A stretch of 52,062 nt of DNA, from the IMG/VR virus record IMGVR_UViG_3300037333_000078, positions 1-52,062 of that record; one strand, given 5' to 3'. Made by a program: the position numbers and the translations under genes. Every line of letters starts with the position of its first letter. The first letter of the stretch is position 1. The notes below the pieces were generated by a model that was not told where the DNA came from, made no database searches, and saw nothing but the letters and a program-made list of their open reading frames with translations. Positions 41,271 through 49,647 of this stretch are shown here, piece by piece. Origin of the DNA: a virus.

Positions 41271-41450
41271 ATGGAAGAAGAATTTAAATATCAATTAACA
41301 TTAATTCTTACAAAAACTAACAAAAATTATTATATGAGAATAAATAATAAAGTTATAAAAGATAATTCATTAAAAGATTTATTATTTAAAGTAATGCAGG
41401 AATTATTACACAAAGAGGAGGTTATGTATGGAAGTTCAAGAAACTATTGA
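41271..41450 (+). CDS. Small basic protein overlapping the helicase start
   Basis: A 59-residue frame starting one base after the thyX stop, with a weak AGGTAGG site; it overlaps the helicase gene by 23 bases. The protein (MEEEFKYQLTLILTKTNKNY...) has a beta-hairpin-like start and a helix (LKDLLFKVMQELLHKEE). It fills an otherwise empty 158-base gap and ends beyond the helicase ribosome site. Function unknown. Confidence 0.5.
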   Translation: MEEEFKYQLTLILTKTNKNYYMRINNKVIKDNSLKDLLFKVMQELLHKEEVMYGSSRNY

Positions 41451-42813
41451 AAATCCTGTCAATGAGTTTTTTACTTCAGATTTCAGAAAAATGTTTTTAA
41501 AGTTAATTATTGAGAATAAACTTTATTTTGATATTTTTTCTCCTCATATATCTATATTTATTTTTCCAGAAAAAGAATTAAGACATATTTATACTGCTAT
41601 TAGAAATATAAGAATGAATGTTGACCAATATTCACAAACAATTCCAAAGTCTTTATTAGAAGCAGAAGTTGCAGAAATTCTTGATAATCAACCAACTTCT
41701 GAAGCATTTGAAATGTATAGACAATTAATAGATGAAATTTATAATATTCCTATATATGATGAAAAGATATTTGTAGATAAGATAAAGGAATGGATAAAAA
41801 GAGAAAAAATGATAATTGCAATTGAGAAAGTTATTAAATATTTAAAAGATAAAAAATATGAAGAAATCAGAAAAGAAATAGAATGTGCGTTAAATATAAA
41901 TATAGATGCAGTAGATTATGCAGATATTACTTCATTTGAATCATTACCTGATGACATAAAAGAAGAAAGAGGTGATGATATAATTGTAAGAAGTGGATTT
42001 CCAACTCTTGATAATTGTATTTACGGTGGTTACGGTGCTGGAGAAGTGCATATTGTTCTTGCAGGTGCAAAAGCAGGTAAAACCTCTTTTTTAATTCAAA
42101 TAGGAACAAATGCAGTAAAAGATGGAAAATCAGTAGTTCACATAACTCTTGAGTTATCAGAAACACTTGTAAAGTGGAAATATGCTTGTTGTATGACAGG
42201 ATTAACTTATGAAGAAATAAAAAATGAAGATATATTTAAAGAAAGAATGAATGTTTTTAAACAAAAATTTAATCCTAAACTTTTTATTAAGAAATTTCCT
42301 ATTGGTAAAACAGATACATTAATGATTAAAGGATTTATACAATCATTAATTTCACAAGGTAAATTAGAAAAACCTGATTTAATAATAATTGATTATGATG
42401 ATTTATTAATTCCTACAAAACCAACAGGAAAGCAGTATGAAGATGTAGGCTTAATATATGAAGATATGATAGCACTTGGAGAATTTTTTAAATGTCCAAT
42501 ATTGACACCTGCACAAACTAATAGATTAGGTTGGATAAAATCTCAAAAAGGAGAAATAATTACTTCGGCAGAGATGGCACATTCTGCTTTAAAGAAAATG
42601 TATTGTAATACTATTGTTACTCTTAATCCACAAGGATATGATAGATTAATTCTTTATGTAGATACTGTTAGATTAGGAACACTTGATAAAGAAATAGACA
42701 TTATTTGTGATTTATCAAGAAACAGATATGCAGAATATAAAGAAGGTAAACCTGTAAAATATATTCCAGATATAGATGATGTAGAAGAAGATGATTATCA
42801 ATATGATTTTTAA
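41428..42813 (+). CDS. Replicative DNA helicase, DnaB/gp41-like
   Basis: A 461-residue SF4 helicase. The RecA-like domain starts at SGFPTLDNCIYGGYGAGEVH, with Walker A LAGAKAGKTSFL, an Asp/Glu motif in HITLELSETLVKWKYACCMTG, and Walker B LIIIDYDDL. The PAQTNRLG segment (motif H3) and an Arg-rich end follow. The N-terminal 180 residues are the helical oligomerisation domain. It would unwind the fork together with the TOPRIM primase and PolA. The start ATG 41428 has AGAGGAGG upstream. Confidence 0.88.
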   Translation: MEVQETIENPVNEFFTSDFRKMFLKLIIENKLYFDIFSPHISIFIFPEKELRHIYTAIRNIRMNVDQYSQTIPKSLLEAEVAEILDNQPTSEAFEMYRQLIDEIYNIPIYDEKIFVDKIKEWIKREKMIIAIEKVIKYLKDKKYEEIRKEIECALNINIDAVDYADITSFESLPDDIKEERGDDIIVRSGFPTLDNCIYGGYGAGEVHIVLAGAKAGKTSFLIQIGTNAVKDGKSVVHITLELSETLVKWKYACCMTGLTYEEIKNEDIFKERMNVFKQKFNPKLFIKKFPIGKTDTLMIKGFIQSLISQGKLEKPDLIIIDYDDLLIPTKPTGKQYEDVGLIYEDMIALGEFFKCPILTPAQTNRLGWIKSQKGEIITSAEMAHSALKKMYCNTIVTLNPQGYDRLILYVDTVRLGTLDKEIDIICDLSRNRYAEYKEGKPVKYIPDIDDVEEDDYQYDF

Positions 42814-42828
42814 TGAAGGAGATTTAGG

Positions 42829-43629
42829 ATGAATAATTGGAAGGATTTATTTCCTAAACAAAATAGATTTTTTGAAACTAAAAATGGTATTTTATTTTGT
42901 GGTAATTGTTTAGAAATTATGAAAAATTTTCCTAAAGAAAGTGTTAATTTAATATTAACAGATCCTCCTTATAATATTGCAGATTCTAACAAATTAACAA
43001 AAGTTGGAAATAGAATAAAAACAAATAATGAAGCGTGGGGTAATAAGTTTAAAGATAAATGGAGTTCAATAGAAGAATATTTTAATTGGTTAAAAAATAA
43101 TATAAGTGAAATGAGTAGAGTTTTAAATAGATTTGGAAATCTAATTTTATTTCTTGATAGAAATTATATAGGTTTTTTTATTTATAAAATAGAACAAGAA
43201 TTAAATCTAAAATTTAGAAATAAAATTTATTTTGAAAAACTTAATCCTTTACCTCACTTTAGGAAAACAAATTATCGCTCCTGTATAGAAGAAGCTGTTT
43301 GGTTTACTAAAACTTTTAAAAGTGATTATTATATTAATTTTGTATCGCAACAAGAAATGAAGCAGATATTTAGAGGAAATATAGGTAAAAAATTTTCTAA
43401 ACATCCTACTGAAAAATATGAATGGATGATAGAGCCTTTAATTATTAGACATTCTAAAGAAAATGATTTAGTTTTAGATCCTTTTGCAGGTTCAGGGACT
43501 GTTCTTGTAATAGCAGAAAAATTAAATAGAAAATGGATAGGGATAGAAATTAATGAAGAGTATTGTGAAATAATTAAAGAAAGAATTTTGAAAGTAATTG
43601 ACAAAAAAGGAAATAGGAACTATATTTAA
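42829..43629 (+). CDS. DNA adenine/cytosine-N4 methyltransferase
   Basis: A 266-residue enzyme of the N6/N4 type with order DPPY before FxGxG (beta class): NLILTDPPYNIADSN near residue 45 and LVLDPFAGSGTVLVIAEKL near 215, then KWIGIEINEEYCEII. No restriction endonuclease is nearby, so it is a solitary phage methyltransferase. Protection against host restriction is the likely role. The target site cannot be read from the sequence. Confidence 0.88.
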   Translation: MNNWKDLFPKQNRFFETKNGILFCGNCLEIMKNFPKESVNLILTDPPYNIADSNKLTKVGNRIKTNNEAWGNKFKDKWSSIEEYFNWLKNNISEMSRVLNRFGNLILFLDRNYIGFFIYKIEQELNLKFRNKIYFEKLNPLPHFRKTNYRSCIEEAVWFTKTFKSDYYINFVSQQEMKQIFRGNIGKKFSKHPTEKYEWMIEPLIIRHSKENDLVLDPFAGSGTVLVIAEKLNRKWIGIEINEEYCEIIKERILKVIDKKGNRNYI

Positions 43630-43656
43630 AATAGAACAAGTTAAAAGGAGGAGAAA
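43598..43656 (+). promoter_or_regulatory. Duplicated promoter-leader block, copy 1
   Basis: TTGACA (43598-43603), 17 bases, TATATT (43621-43626), then a 30-base leader with AAAAGGAGGA ending at the ATG. It matches 47659-47717 at 52 of 59 positions by my count. The promoter overlaps the methyltransferase end. Confidence 0.8.
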
Positions 43657-43986
43657 ATGAATACAGCAGAAGTCAGGTTGAAGCACATAACAGATTTAAC
43701 AGTTAATGAATTGTTGTCTCAATATTTTACTTATAAACATTTAGTAGATGAGTATAAGCAAAAAATGGAAGAAATTAAAAAAGTATTAAGAGATGATTAT
43801 AAAATAGGAATTAATGAAACTTATGAAACAGAAGTAGATGGAGAAAAAATAGTTGTTTATAGTTATAAGCAAAATAGAGAATATGTAGATAAAAATAAGC
43901 TAAAAGAATTAGCAGAAGATATTTATAATGAAGTTGTGTCTACAAGAGAAGTAGAAGGGTATACTATAAAAGTTGTAAATGAATAA
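43657..43986 (+). CDS. Unknown helical protein before the polymerase
   Basis: A 109-residue charged protein. An N-terminal helix with heptad spacing (HLVDEYKQKMEEIKKVLRDD) is followed by beta-like TYETEVDGEKIVVYSYKQNR and another helix. It has its own promoter-leader block and a strong ribosome site and lies 14 bases before the polymerase. A polymerase accessory role is possible by position only. Confidence 0.6.
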   Translation: MNTAEVRLKHITDLTVNELLSQYFTYKHLVDEYKQKMEEIKKVLRDDYKIGINETYETEVDGEKIVVYSYKQNREYVDKNKLKELAEDIYNEVVSTREVEGYTIKVVNE

Positions 43987-44000
43987 TAGGAGGTATTCTA

Positions 44001-46715
44001 ATGACTTGTGATAATTGTAAAATAAAAGATAAATGTAATAAGTTATTTTATATAGGCAATATAAATAATCCTAAAATAGCTTTTATAATGCCTGCACCAA
44101 GAGAAGAAGATATTAATTTTAAAAGAACAGAAACTCCTTTTAAAGGAAATTCATTTGAATATTCTCTTTTAAAAAGAACAATAGAAGAATTAAAATTATC
44201 TATAAGAGATGTTTGTGTATTTTTCACTATTCCATCTTTACTACGATTACACTCTAAACTTTCTTATGCAAAAAGAAGAACTTATATGCAAAGTATTGCA
44301 GAAGAATGCAAAGAAAATTTATTTGATTTGTTGTTTGATTTGCCAGAAGATTGTATTATAGTGCCTGTTGGAGATTTGCCTAATAAAATATTACTTAATT
44401 TGAAAAATATAACAGATAAGTCTGGAACATTAAAGTTTCGTAATTTCACAAAGAGATGTAAAGTGCCTGATGATAAAGGAAAAATAAAAGAAAAGAATGT
44501 AACGAAGAAATTTCAAATAGTCCCATTAATTAATCCACAATCAATTGCTATTAATCAAATGAAGTATTTAAAAATATACGAAAAATCTGTTAGATATTTA
44601 TATAAACTTTTGAATAAAGAAGAAAGAGAAGAGATTAATTATAAAATTTTACATAAAGATGAATTAGATGATTTTGTAGAGCAGTTAAGAAAAGATAAAG
44701 AAAGTGGAAAAGTAAAGTTTATTTATTTTGATATAGAATCAACTTCTCTTTTATACCACGAAGTAAAAACACTTGGAATATCTTTAACAGCAGATGCTTA
44801 TGATACATCTTATTATATTCCAATATTATTAAATGAATATAAAGATGAAAATGGAAATATAGTTCATTATACAGAACACGATAAATTTTATATTAAAAAT
44901 AAAATTAGAGAAATATTACAAATGTTTCCTATTGTAGGACACAACATCAAATACGATATTGTGTCTTTAATGATGGACAATATTATTAGATATCAAGATG
45001 TAAAAATTTATAATGATACTCTTTTAATGGCACATTTAAAATATAATAATACTTTAACATCATTATCTCTTAAAGAATTATCAAAAATATTTTTTGATGT
45101 ATTTGATGACTGGGATAAACCAATAGACGATTATAGAAGCCAATACGCTAAAGAAAATAAAATGAAAAAATCAGAAGTGTCTTATGCAGTAGTTCCGACA
45201 AATATACTTGGTAAATATGCTTGTTATGATGTTTATTATACTAAATTACTTTATAATAAACTTATAAAAGAATTAAATGAAGAAGAGTTAGAGCATAATA
45301 AGAGATTAGTAGAAGAAGAGCAAGCAGTAATTTGGTGGGAATATAATGGTGTAAAAATAGATGAAAATAAATTTAAAAAATTAAAGGAAATAGTAATAGA
45401 AAAAGTAGAAAAAGCAAAAAGAAAATTGAAAGAATTGCCAACAGTAATAGAATTATATGGAAATAAATTTAATCCGAATTCAACACAGCATATTAGTAAT
45501 TTAGCAAAAGCCTACAATTTACCTATTTTAAGAAAAACAAAAGCAGGAAATATATCTCTTGATAAAAATACATTACCACTCTATTTAAATAGAGATGATA
45601 TATCAGAAGAAGCAAAACTATTTTGTGAATATTTGCTTGATTATAAATTTTATAATAAAGCATTAACATCTTATATAAATTCTATACCTAAAGAAATGGA
45701 CGAAAACTACATATTTAGAACAAGTTTTAATATATGTGGAACAGTAAGTGGTAGAATAAGCTCTGCATTTCACACTATACCTGCTAAAACAGAGTTCGGT
45801 AAAAATTTTAAAAGAATGATAAGGAGTAGATGGAGAGATGGTATTATAGTCTCACTTGATGTATCCCAAGCTGAACCAAGAGTTATGGCATCATTATCTG
45901 GAGATGAAAATTTAATTCATATTTACCAAGAAGGAAAAGATATTTATAAATATATTGCTACAAAAGTATATGGTTATGATTATGATGAAGTTCCAAAAGA
46001 AGTTAGAAATAATATGAAAGCACTTGTATTAGCATTAATGTATGGAATGTCTTATGTAACTTTTGCAGAAAAGACAGGTATATCAGAAACAGAAGCAGAA
46101 GAAATATTTAATCAATTTTTTAAAGAGTTTAAAGGCGTAGCAAGATTTATAAAAGAAATGCATAATAGAGTATTTAAGTATAAAGGAATAAAAACACCAT
46201 TTGGTAGATTTATTCCTATAAGTGTTTATAATTCAGAAGAAGCAAAAAGAAAAGCACAGAATTATATTATTCAATCAACTGCATCTGAATTGTGTTTAGA
46301 TTGTTTTAAAGATGTGACAATGCATTTGATTAATAAGAAAATGAAATCAAGAGTAGTAGGTTCTGTTCACGATAGTATAATTATAGATACAAAACCAGAA
46401 GAAATGTTTGAAGTTTTAAAAGTATTAAAGTTTTATGTAGAGCAAAAACCGAGAATGAAACATAAATGGTTAAAAGTTCCTATAAAAACAGATATGGCAA
46501 TAGGAGTTAGTTGGGGTAATTCAGTAGAAATAAAAGAATGGAATAAAAATGAATTAATTGTTGAAGGATATTCACAAGATTTAAATGATTTACTTGAAAT
46601 ATTGCAGAATTATGATTTAATAGAATGTGAAGTATTAGATGAAGAAGAAGTTGAAGTTCCAGATGATAGTTTAATTACAGAAAATGTGGTTGGTAAATAT
46701 AAATTAATTTTTTAA
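44001..46715 (+). CDS. DNA polymerase A fused to a UDG-like domain
   Basis: A 904-residue fusion. Residues 1-205 resemble the uracil-DNA glycosylase superfamily (family 4/5 style): an N-terminal CDNCKIKDKC cysteine cluster, then KIAFIMPAPREED where active enzymes have a GEAPG-like motif, and a late INPQS in place of HPS. Residues about 235-420 are a 3'-5' exonuclease with intact acids: YFDIES, GHNIKYD, YACYD. Residues about 430-860 are the polymerase: GTVSGRISS, motif A LDVSQAEPRVMASLSGD, motif B RNNMKALVLALMYG, motif C SVHDSIIID. In motif B the position of E. coli Phe762 is Leu. It is the replicative polymerase of the phage. The UDG-like part may sense uracil rather than cut it. Confidence 0.88.
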   Translation: MTCDNCKIKDKCNKLFYIGNINNPKIAFIMPAPREEDINFKRTETPFKGNSFEYSLLKRTIEELKLSIRDVCVFFTIPSLLRLHSKLSYAKRRTYMQSIAEECKENLFDLLFDLPEDCIIVPVGDLPNKILLNLKNITDKSGTLKFRNFTKRCKVPDDKGKIKEKNVTKKFQIVPLINPQSIAINQMKYLKIYEKSVRYLYKLLNKEEREEINYKILHKDELDDFVEQLRKDKESGKVKFIYFDIESTSLLYHEVKTLGISLTADAYDTSYYIPILLNEYKDENGNIVHYTEHDKFYIKNKIREILQMFPIVGHNIKYDIVSLMMDNIIRYQDVKIYNDTLLMAHLKYNNTLTSLSLKELSKIFFDVFDDWDKPIDDYRSQYAKENKMKKSEVSYAVVPTNILGKYACYDVYYTKLLYNKLIKELNEEELEHNKRLVEEEQAVIWWEYNGVKIDENKFKKLKEIVIEKVEKAKRKLKELPTVIELYGNKFNPNSTQHISNLAKAYNLPILRKTKAGNISLDKNTLPLYLNRDDISEEAKLFCEYLLDYKFYNKALTSYINSIPKEMDENYIFRTSFNICGTVSGRISSAFHTIPAKTEFGKNFKRMIRSRWRDGIIVSLDVSQAEPRVMASLSGDENLIHIYQEGKDIYKYIATKVYGYDYDEVPKEVRNNMKALVLALMYGMSYVTFAEKTGISETEAEEIFNQFFKEFKGVARFIKEMHNRVFKYKGIKTPFGRFIPISVYNSEEAKRKAQNYIIQSTASELCLDCFKDVTMHLINKKMKSRVVGSVHDSIIIDTKPEEMFEVLKVLKFYVEQKPRMKHKWLKVPIKTDMAIGVSWGNSVEIKEWNKNELIVEGYSQDLNDLLEILQNYDLIECEVLDEEEVEVPDDSLITENVVGKYKLIF

Positions 46716-46733
46716 TTATAAAGGAGGTAATAG

Positions 46734-46877
46734 ATGAATTATTATGATCATTTAAAAGCGAATTTAAATGTTGCATTGAAGGCTTTAATTTTATTTGTTT
46801 TTCATTTTATACACGCTTTTATTCCGTGCAAGTATACAAGTCACGAATATTGGGGTATAACTCTAACAAAGAAATAA
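46734..46877 (+). CDS. Small membrane protein, DUF6356-like
   Basis: A 47-residue frame with a strong AAGGAGGTAATAG site. The pattern YYDHLKANLNVALKALILFV, then FHFIHAFIPCKYTSHEYW, resembles a small phage/bacterial membrane family (DUF6356) with H-L near the start and HA-x-x-P after a hydrophobic helix. One membrane segment (about 13-30). Function unknown. The family assignment is by recollection of the pattern. Confidence 0.55.
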   Translation: MNYYDHLKANLNVALKALILFVFHFIHAFIPCKYTSHEYWGITLTKK

Positions 46878-46926
46878 AATTAATTTATTTTTGAAGGAAT
46901 GGTTTAAATATGTTGGAGGATAGATA

Positions 46927-47367
46927 ATGAATTATATAAAATATAAGGATATTATTTATTACAATAAAACAAATTATATAGAATTTGTTGATTTTTTCTT
47001 AAAAGGAAAAGGCAGAGATTTATTTAAAGATGGTATGATGACTATTTTATTTCAACAAATAGGCTCTCCTGAAGTAGTATTAGAGTTTGATATAAATAAA
47101 AATGTTCGGAAAGGACTTAATGTTGTTATTTCTTTTAAAGTTATTTATGATGATGATTTGTTAACTTTGAATGATTTAGAAAATAGTATTAGAGTTTGTA
47201 TTGTAGGTTTTTGTGTTTTTATAGAAAAAAATTCTGAAACATATTTTTTAACAAAAACAGAAATATCTGAAGAAGATTTAGATTTAATAGAAAGTGAAGT
47301 GGAAAAAGAATTTTATAGAGTATGTAAATTTTTTGAAAACTTCTTAAAAGGAGAGGGAGATGAATAA
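46927..47367 (+). CDS. Unknown acidic protein
   Basis: A 146-residue acidic protein with a beta-rich middle (VVLEFDINKNVRKGLNVVIS) and a C-terminal helix (DLDLIESEVEKEFYRVCKFF). It follows GTTGGAGGATAGATA. The last bases overlap the next gene by eight, so the two are probably translated together. No family recognised. It opens a run of nine small genes of unknown role between polymerase and dUTPase. Confidence 0.55.
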   Translation: MNYIKYKDIIYYNKTNYIEFVDFFLKGKGRDLFKDGMMTILFQQIGSPEVVLEFDINKNVRKGLNVVISFKVIYDDDLLTLNDLENSIRVCIVGFCVFIEKNSETYFLTKTEISEEDLDLIESEVEKEFYRVCKFFENFLKGEGDE

Positions 47368-47662
47368 AGAAAAGTTAATATTTTATTTTTGGAATGAAGA
47401 AAATATGGTATTTATTGCAGTAGCACCAGAAAATTATGAATGTAAAGATGAAATAACAAGAATTCCTAAAGAATGGAAAATAATAACAGGAATAGAATTT
47501 AAAGATTTAAGTGATTTTATTTCATATGGAACGGCTTATAAAGAAATATATTTTTACGATATATTGTTTAAAGGTGATGATATTATTTTAAAATTAAGAA
47601 GAGTAGATAAAAGTGATTGTTTGGATTTTGTTAGAGATATATCTTGTAGTATAATATATTGA
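47360..47662 (+). CDS. Unknown small protein
   Basis: A 100-residue protein, coupled to the previous gene by an eight-base overlap with AAAAGGAGAGGGAG upstream. It starts with beta-like sequence (KLIFYFWNEENMVFIAVAPE) and ends DFVRDISCSIIY. Its stop is inside the next promoter. No family recognised. Confidence 0.55.
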   Translation: MNKEKLIFYFWNEENMVFIAVAPENYECKDEITRIPKEWKIITGIEFKDLSDFISYGTAYKEIYFYDILFKGDDIILKLRRVDKSDCLDFVRDISCSIIY

Positions 47663-47717
47663 CAAAAAAGGAAATGAGGATTATATTTAAAATAGAACAA
47701 GTTGAAAGGAGGAAAGA
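47659..47717 (+). promoter_or_regulatory. Duplicated promoter-leader block, copy 2
   Basis: TTGACA (47659-47664), 17 bases, TATATT (47682-47687), then a leader with GAAAGGAGGA ending at ATG 47718. It is the same length (59 bases) as the block at 43598 and nearly identical. Confidence 0.8.
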
Positions 47718-47903
47718 ATGAGAGCAGTAAAAGATTTCTTTAAGCAGAAAGGTTTTAGTTATGAAAATGGACAATTTGAAAAAATTGTAGGTTCAAAAGT
47801 TTTCTCTATCAAAAAGCAACAAGATAATCAATATGAGTTGTTTATCTGGGATAGTAAAGATAATCGTGTTATAACAAAAACATTTGAAATGAAAGTTAGT
47901 TAA
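47718..47903 (+). CDS. Unknown small basic protein
   Basis: A 61-residue protein, first gene after the second promoter block. The sequence MRAVKDFFKQKGFSYENGQFEKIVG... suggests one helix and a beta sheet (KVFSIKKQQDNQYELFIWDS). Size and strong expression signals fit an early host-takeover protein, which is inference. No family recognised. Confidence 0.55.
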   Translation: MRAVKDFFKQKGFSYENGQFEKIVGSKVFSIKKQQDNQYELFIWDSKDNRVITKTFEMKVS

Positions 47904-47915
47904 GGAGGTGGTGTG

Positions 47916-48113
47916 ATGGCTTTTAAGCTAATAATTGAAAGAATAGAGCGACAATCACTAATGTATCCTAACAAGATAGAATTAGAAATTCCAGAAGATA
48001 TAACATCAATAGATTTTACATTAGCATTTTTAAGATTGATATATCTTTTTGCAGAATTTCCTGTTAGTGAAATAGAAGAATTAATATTAGAAAAGTATGG
48101 AGGAGGTGAATAA
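47916..48113 (+). CDS. Unknown small protein
   Basis: A 65-residue protein. ATG 47916 lies seven bases after GGAGG; an upstream GTG at 47913 is less well placed. Beta-like start (AFKLIIERIERQSLMYPNKI) and a helix (FTLAFLRLIYLFAEFPVSEI). Its stop overlaps the next start as TAATG. No family recognised. Confidence 0.55.
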   Translation: MAFKLIIERIERQSLMYPNKIELEIPEDITSIDFTLAFLRLIYLFAEFPVSEIEELILEKYGGGE

Positions 48114-48220
48114 TGTTTAATTTAGTAGTATTTATGTTTATATCATTACTATTGTTATTTATAGGATTTACCTTTGAGATAGGTAGGATGATTGCAAAAA
48201 TGATAATTGGAGGTGAGTAA
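48113..48220 (+). CDS. Tiny single-pass membrane protein
   Basis: A 35-residue frame with GGAGGTGAATA just upstream. It overlaps the previous stop and the next start, each as TAATG. MFNLVVFMFISLLLLFIGFT is one membrane helix, followed by a short amphipathic end. The tight coupling on both sides supports translation. Possible membrane-acting or regulatory peptide. Confidence 0.6.
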   Translation: MFNLVVFMFISLLLLFIGFTFEIGRMIAKMIIGGE

Positions 48221-48522
48221 TGACAGATACTTATTATTTTATAAATGTAAGAGCATATAATTCTGAAGGAGATGAAAGAGACTTTGTTATTGGATATGTT
48301 ACTAATTTTATACTTAATCCACAAGAATATGATAATGTATCAGATTTTATAAATGATTTTAATTCTCTTAATGATGATGTAAAGATAGATACAACAATAG
48401 GTGCTATTGATTTGAATTCAATTGATAGTAAGTATTTAAGAGATGCTATCCAAATAAATGATACTATTTCTGTATTGCAAGATAATTTCTTGATAAGAAT
48501 ATATAAAGTGGTAAAACCTTGA
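48220..48522 (+). CDS. Unknown acidic small protein
   Basis: A 100-residue acidic protein (DTYYFINVRAYNSEGDERDF...), mixed strands and helix. It is coupled to the tiny membrane protein by TAATG, with GGAGGTGAG upstream. Its TGA stop lies inside the -35 of the next promoter. No family recognised. Confidence 0.55.
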   Translation: MTDTYYFINVRAYNSEGDERDFVIGYVTNFILNPQEYDNVSDFINDFNSLNDDVKIDTTIGAIDLNSIDSKYLRDAIQINDTISVLQDNFLIRIYKVVKP

Positions 48523-48547
48523 CATTAAAGTCAATAATGATTATATT
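48519..48547 (+). promoter_or_regulatory. Promoter with TTGAC-N6-GTCAA dyad
   Basis: TTGACA (48519-48524), 17 bases, TATATT (48542-48547). The -35 overlaps a perfect dyad TTGAC-ATTAAA-GTCAA (48519-48534), the same arrangement as at 25892-25907 on the other arm. Confidence 0.8.
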
Positions 48548-48575
48548 TAATCCTAACAATATTTAGGAGGAAGAA

Positions 48576-49013
48576 ATGACAGAACAATTAGAGTTGTTTG
48601 AACAACCTGTAAAGGAGAAGATACCAGAAAAACCTAAATTTAAATTATCTAACAAACGAATTCTTATTGCAGTGACATCTAAACCTATTAGAGAAAAATT
48701 AAAAAATCAATTTGATGAAATAATAGAAGTATCTTATCCAAATATAACACCAGATTATATTCAAATTGATATGTATTTTATAGTTAAAAATTATGTAGAT
48801 ATAATTGGAAATATTATAAAAACAACAAAAAGAGAATATAAAGGAGAAGACTTAAATTTTTATCTTTTAATTGATATTAAAAATATGTTGTTTTATACTG
48901 AATTCTTGTTAGGTTTTAAATCTTTTATTTATGAAAACTTTTATGAAGTATTAATTCCTACTAATTTTATGTTATCAGATTTTTATTATTATAAAATGTG
49001 GGGGAATGTATAA
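48576..49013 (+). CDS. Unknown protein
   Basis: A 145-residue protein with a Pro/Glu/Lys-rich N-terminal tail (EQPVKEKIPEKPKFKLS), then alpha/beta sequence (KRILIAVTSKPIREKLKNQF) and a Tyr-rich C-terminus. The early beta-strand followed by SKPIREKL could be a Rossmann-like unit, but no ligand motif is clear. It is the first gene after the dyad promoter. Confidence 0.55.
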   Translation: MTEQLELFEQPVKEKIPEKPKFKLSNKRILIAVTSKPIREKLKNQFDEIIEVSYPNITPDYIQIDMYFIVKNYVDIIGNIIKTTKREYKGEDLNFYLLIDIKNMLFYTEFLLGFKSFIYENFYEVLIPTNFMLSDFYYYKMWGNV

Positions 49014-49210
49014 TGCCAGTAGTAGTATATTATGAACAAACAAAAAAAGGAAAGCAGGTTGTTTGGATTGAGAAAGTGTTAATAACTACAAATAAAGACA
49101 AAGTAGTTTATGATGGAGAATTTAGAAAATATGATAATAGTTTATTAAAGTTGATAGAACAATATAGCGACAATTATGAAGAATTTAAGAAAAAACATAA
49201 TTTGATATAA
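49013..49210 (+). CDS. Unknown small protein
   Basis: A 65-residue protein. ATG 49013 overlaps the previous stop (TAATG) and follows GGGGGAA; a GTG at 48998 lies within that site. The sequence PVVVYYEQTKKGKQVVWIEK suggests a small beta sheet, followed by a helix (SLLKLIEQYSDNYEEFKKKH). No family recognised. Confidence 0.5.
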   Translation: MPVVVYYEQTKKGKQVVWIEKVLITTNKDKVVYDGEFRKYDNSLLKLIEQYSDNYEEFKKKHNLI

Positions 49211-49221
49211 AGGAGAGATAA

Positions 49222-49635
49222 ATGATAGATAGAAGTTTAGAATGTTTAATAGGTTTTATAGAAGAAATTGAAGTTTTGCCGCAAAATGATTATTTTTTTA
49301 AAGTTATTATTAGGACGAGTAAATTAGAAATTAATATAAATGTTTCATTAAAAGATTTAATTCATATGTTGAAATATGCTGATAATTCAAATTCATTATC
49401 TGAATTATTAGATATTTTGATATGTCCCACTTGGTTATTATCTCTTTATAATTTTTATAAAGTTATAACAAGTGAAGTTTTTAATAAATTAATTGACCCT
49501 GTATGTTTATCTATTTCAATACCAGAAAATATAGGTAGATTATTTATTTCTGAATTTGAACAAGAATTGCCTTATCCAGATGGTTTGAAATATAAAGATG
49601 GAAAATTAATATATTCTATATATTTAGAAGATTGA
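49222..49635 (+). CDS. Unknown protein
   Basis: A 137-residue acidic protein with a strand-rich start (IEVLPQNDYFFKVIIRTSKL), a helix pair (LKDLIHMLKYADNSNSLSEL) and PTWLLSLYNFYK in the centre. It follows AAAGGAGAGATAA. Weak overall likeness to the 46927 protein (similar size, acidic, beta start) may indicate distant paralogy; this is an impression only. Confidence 0.5.
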   Translation: MIDRSLECLIGFIEEIEVLPQNDYFFKVIIRTSKLEININVSLKDLIHMLKYADNSNSLSELLDILICPTWLLSLYNFYKVITSEVFNKLIDPVCLSISIPENIGRLFISEFEQELPYPDGLKYKDGKLIYSIYLED

Positions 49636-49647
49636 AGGAGGTATAAA

